Shown: positions 61,097 through 64,000 of the stretch, one piece after another | How the letters are laid out: each line of letters opens with the position of its first letter | How positions within the stretch are numbered: the first letter of the stretch is position 1 | NCBI GenBank assembly: GCA_963969495.1 | Contig: OZ018326.1 | Span: 151,123,806 to 151,187,805 of the forward strand | Length of the DNA stretch: 64,000 nucleotides | Source of the DNA: Ceratothoa steindachneri | Lineage: Eukaryota; Arthropoda; Malacostraca; Isopoda; Cymothoidae | Direction of reading: 5' to 3' | Notes under the pieces: model-generated | What the model was told of the DNA's origin: nothing | Database searches by the model: none | What the model saw: only the letters and a program-made list of their open reading frames with translations | Made by a program: the position numbers and the translations under genes

Positions 61097-63331
61097 GAGA
61101 CTTTGGACTTTGGATATAAGAAGTAGTGAAAAGAAAATACATACACACAAATATGATAGCCACTGCAATCATGTATGCATATATGTATGTAATAGTGGAA
61201 GATAAATAAGTAGGGATGGATTTCCCTGATTAAAGATTAGAGATAGGGGGAAGGGGAATTCCCGGGTGATAGGGAATCACAGGCATTTTTGTTAGAGGTT
61301 GTTGTTATACGTCTCTTTATTTTTACTCTAATATTGTTGTTGTTCTTCGTACTGTTTTTTTGCTTATCTTTGCTCTTTTGATGTTGTATTGCTGTTGAAT
61401 AGCGTTTTTGTTTGTTTTTTGTTGTTGTTCTTTTTTGTTTGTTTTTTGTTGTTATTCGTTATTTACTTGTAGTATGTAGTAGTTATTGTAGCATTCAAGC
61501 CTTTGTAAGCTGATGCTGTAGTTTCAGCGTTTCTCTCGGTGTAGCTTAAGTGTCATTAGTGTTCTTCTTCTGTTCAGACTAGTGTGTTACGTTGTGTGGA
61601 GTAAATTGTTTTTACTTGTAGATTGCGTCTTCTTGTCTTTCCGTCTGTGCCTTACTGCTGACAAAGTCCAGTTTCCTTCTCTTAATGTCATGTAGCGGGA
61701 GGTCGATGTGTCTTTGTCTTATTTCGTCCGTCAGTAGTCTTGGGATTTTTTCCCAGATTTTTCGGGCCCTTCCTTGCAGCTCCATGTTGATCAGGGTCAA
61801 CTGGGTGCCTTGGTTAAGGTCCCTCTGCCTCTTCCGTTCTATCCTTCTTGTGTTCGATATCAACAGTACAGCCTTATTCTGTATTCTTTGAAGGAGTCGC
61901 ATTTGGTTCTTGGAACTAACATTGATAGGTACAGGTGGATACAGTAGTTTCGACCTTACGAGTGCGTTGTAGATTTTCTCTTTGTTTGCTGTGCTCAGGT
62001 TCCTGAACCTGAACAGCTTAGAAAGCTCTACCCGCGCGCGCGCTGCTGCCCGAGCAACATGGCTACCGTATCCCCTATAACTTATCTTTAGTCCAAGTAC
62101 CATCCCGTCGTTGCTGTAAGGGATCTGGGCGTTTCGGTCTCGATATGCGCCCGTCTCTTACGGAATAATGGAATAACCTTGAACTTTTGGGAGTTCGTGG
62201 CAATCTTCCATCTTCTTTCGAACCTGTTGATATGGTCGATTTCCCTGGCGGTAATTTCCGCCATGAGATCGTGATTTTTGAATGAAGCAGACACAATCTG
62301 AGAGATGTCGTCCGCGAACTGAACATACAAGGTGTCCTCCCTGACCGGATCTGGTAGGTCGAGGGTATATATGTTGTAGAGGAGGGGGCTTAGGCACCCA
62401 CCTTGCGGTACACCTGCAGTCAGTTCGAAGTCTGGTCCAGTATGATTGTAAATTTGCAAGTAAGCTCTTCTGTCTGTCACGTAGTCGCAAGTAATTTTTT
62501 CCAGTCTAGGGTTTAGTCCGAGTCTCAGTATTTGGATCTGCAGACCAGTTCTCCATACTTTGTCCACCGCCTTCTTCACATCTCTTAGCACCAGGTCAGC
62601 GTACCTTTTTTGGCTAGCAATCTTTGCCAGTTTTCCGTTGATGACTGCTAGCGCCGTATCGGTCCCTCTCCCTCTCCTAAATTCGTGTTGATATTGATTA
62701 TGGAGGTTGTTTTCCTCCATAAAATTTTGGATACGGCTACCAAGGATCTTTTCGAAGACCTTGCCAGCCACTTCGAGGAGGGAGATTGGGCTGAGGTTTG
62801 CTGGTCTGTCAGGTGGTTTCCCGGCTTTTGGAATAAAGATCATTCTGGCGATCTTCCATTCGTCCGGGAAGTAGCCGACGTTCAGACACGTATTCATTAG
62901 ATTGACCGGCCCCTCTAAGATGTAACAGGGGGCATTTAGCCAGTTGAGTCTGGTCAATCCTGTTTTTACTGGTGCTCTCTGCTTGAAGGAACGTAGTGTC
63001 GTCATGAGTTCTTGTGTCGTTACTCTTCTTCCGTAACCAGTCATTTCTCTGTCAGCTGTCGTGTTGTTAAAGGGGTATGTCCTGTGGATTACGGGCCTTA
63101 GTTCGTCATGAATTTCTTCTTCGAAGTCCCGGTCAAAGAGTTCGTTTTCTTTTGGAGTGTCGAAAACACATCCTTCCAGTAGCTTCTTAACTCCTCTTCC
63201 GTTTCTGTCTCGTCCATTTTTGTTCCATCATCCTTACTGAGGAAAATGGTTTTGTCTGGCGGCTTACCCTTCAGTCTGGAAAGCGAGTTCCAGAATGTTC
63301 GGGGGTCCGTCTCTTCGTCAAGTTTGTCGAC
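61097..63331 (-). mobile_element. LINE copy D (jockey/CR1-group), 5'-truncated before the RT
   Basis: It starts with LVDKLDEETDPRTFWNSLSR right after ACCTG (CAGGT at 63332-63336). The endonuclease and ORF1 are missing. The 3' UTR has GCATTCAAGCCTTTG at 61491-61505. The tail is two CAAAGTC-type units (61097-61113 on plus). In protein sequence it is closest to C. Confidence 0.8.
61612..63331 (-). pseudogene. LINE D reverse transcriptase and C-terminus
   Basis: 63044-62088 is one long open frame with FKQRAPVKTGLTRLNW, SPISLLEVAGKVFEKILGSR, FRRGRGTDTALAVINGKLA, DVKKAVDKVWRTGLQIQIL (AVDK where others have AFDK), TAGVPQGGCLSPLLYNIYTL and VQFADDISQIV. A frame change leads to 62103-61612 with VLGLKISYRGYGSHVARAAA and LLYPPVPINVSSKNQMRLLQ. 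Few breaks remain, so D is among the younger copies. Confidence 0.85.
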
Positions 63332-63355
63332 CAGGTGAGACACCAGTCTCCCGTT

Positions 63356-63479
63356 ATAAAGAGTAATTTCATGTAAACTTAACTCTATAACATTTCAACC
63401 AATCGGGCGCGAGGATAGATTTAAATGTTACTAACGCTTCAATCGTTTAAAAAAAAACACGGTCGAAGTCAGTTTTTTA
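63356..63479. other. Spacer between opposing LINE copies
   Basis: AT-rich sequence between copy D (-) and copy E (+), with no feature recognised. Confidence 0.3.
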
Positions 63480-64000
63480 GACTAGGACAAAAATCCTAAT
63501 GATATCGCTAACAGGACAGGGAGGGAAATTGTTAATGTTAGCAAATTTGAAAGAAGAAATAAGATAAAATAAAATGTTCAAAAGTTCAGAGTGATACCAG
63601 TTGGCCGTCAAAAAACATCGGACGTGCTAGTGCAGGATGAGCTCTATGAGTACTCAAAAAAAGGCCAAGTTTTAGCTTGGAATTAACATCGAATAGGTAC
63701 AGGACCCATTACCTACAAAAGATCGCCGTTGCTGCAAAAACACTACAGTCTCTCTATCGCTTTAGACATATCTCGCTGAGCAACAAAAGGAAACTATATC
63801 TGTTGTTGGTGAGACCACTTCTCTTGTACCCAGCTATACCCCTTAATACCCTGAGCAAAACAGTTATTAATAAAGCTCAAAATATCCAAAATAAGGCAAT
63901 AAGATTTATTCCCAACGTGTCACTGCTTGACTACATTCTTACTAGATTACTACATGAAGTGACGGATATCGAGCCATTAAATATTACCCTAAATAGACGA
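63480..64000 (+). pseudogene. LINE copy E: ORF2 C-terminus, plus strand, runs off the window
   Basis: Near 63510-63600 RTGREIVNVSKFERRNKIK and then VQKFRVIPVGRQKT parallel the segment after the RT active site of copies C and D (AREISNINSYERKWKI...QKFKIIP). Near 63700 onward, AAKTLQSLYRFRHISLSNKR, LLLVRPLLLYPAIPLNTLSK and INKAQNIQNKAIRFIP match the thumb and C-terminal region. The RT core itself is absent on the left, so the copy is 5'-truncated. It is opposite in orientation to the array. Confidence 0.75.

Overview
The window looks like nuclear DNA from an arthropod, most likely a non-insect such as a crustacean. This is inferred from the mix of mobile elements, split genes with standard GT..AG junctions, and an AT-rich background with many long (AT)n tracts. 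It contains no bacterial-type gene organisation. Most of the 64 kb is accessory DNA: decayed retrotransposons, SINEs, MITEs, DNA transposon relics and minisatellites.

Only one ordinary host gene can be traced. It lies on the minus strand. Exon 1 (15862-15913) encodes a signal peptide, exon 2 (4092-4133) a short linker, and exon 3 (3747-3860) one complete LDL-receptor class A domain. All junctions are phase 1. The first intron is about 11.7 kb and holds two L2-like LINE copies, (AT)n tracts, a 5S-derived SINE and a tRNA-type SINE. The gene probably continues beyond the left edge.

Layout: 1-3.7 kb, a head-to-head SINE pair with (AT)n tails and a mariner-type MITE inside a (TA)n tract. 4.9-9.1 kb, two L2-like LINE copies (+). 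13.7 kb, SINE3; 15.2 kb, tRNA-type SINE; 15.9 kb, exon 1. 17.2-20.3 kb, a 39-bp minisatellite followed by a decayed I-group LINE with RNase H (+). 23.4-24.3 kb, Penelope GIY-YIG and hAT relics. 26.7-29.7 kb, a broken copy of a widespread arthropod protein family, split by about 1.4 kb of unrelated DNA. 30.5 kb, 54-bp minisatellite. 33.4-34.6 kb, dead Tc1/mariner with long inverted repeats. 36.9 and 38.6 kb, second copies of the tRNA-type SINE and SINE3. 40.4-43.4 kb, four consecutive tandem arrays. 43.6 kb, foldback element. 45-46.5 kb, Gypsy LTR/gag fragment. 46.7-63.3 kb, a head-to-tail array of five non-LTR retrotransposons (named A, B, B2, C, D here), all on the minus strand. 63.5 kb to the end, a sixth related copy on the plus strand.

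The most notable signal is this LINE array. The copies belong to clearly different subfamilies. Each is cut at a different point of the element at its 5' end, yet all five 5' junctions fall on the same ACCTG (CAGGT on the plus strand), directly behind the 3' tail of the next element or, for D, the outer flank. All five also keep a GCATTCAAGCCTTT-like motif in the 3' UTR. This suggests repeated insertion at a self-regenerating target site, shared by several related families. No computation or database search was run; family names rest on recognised motifs.
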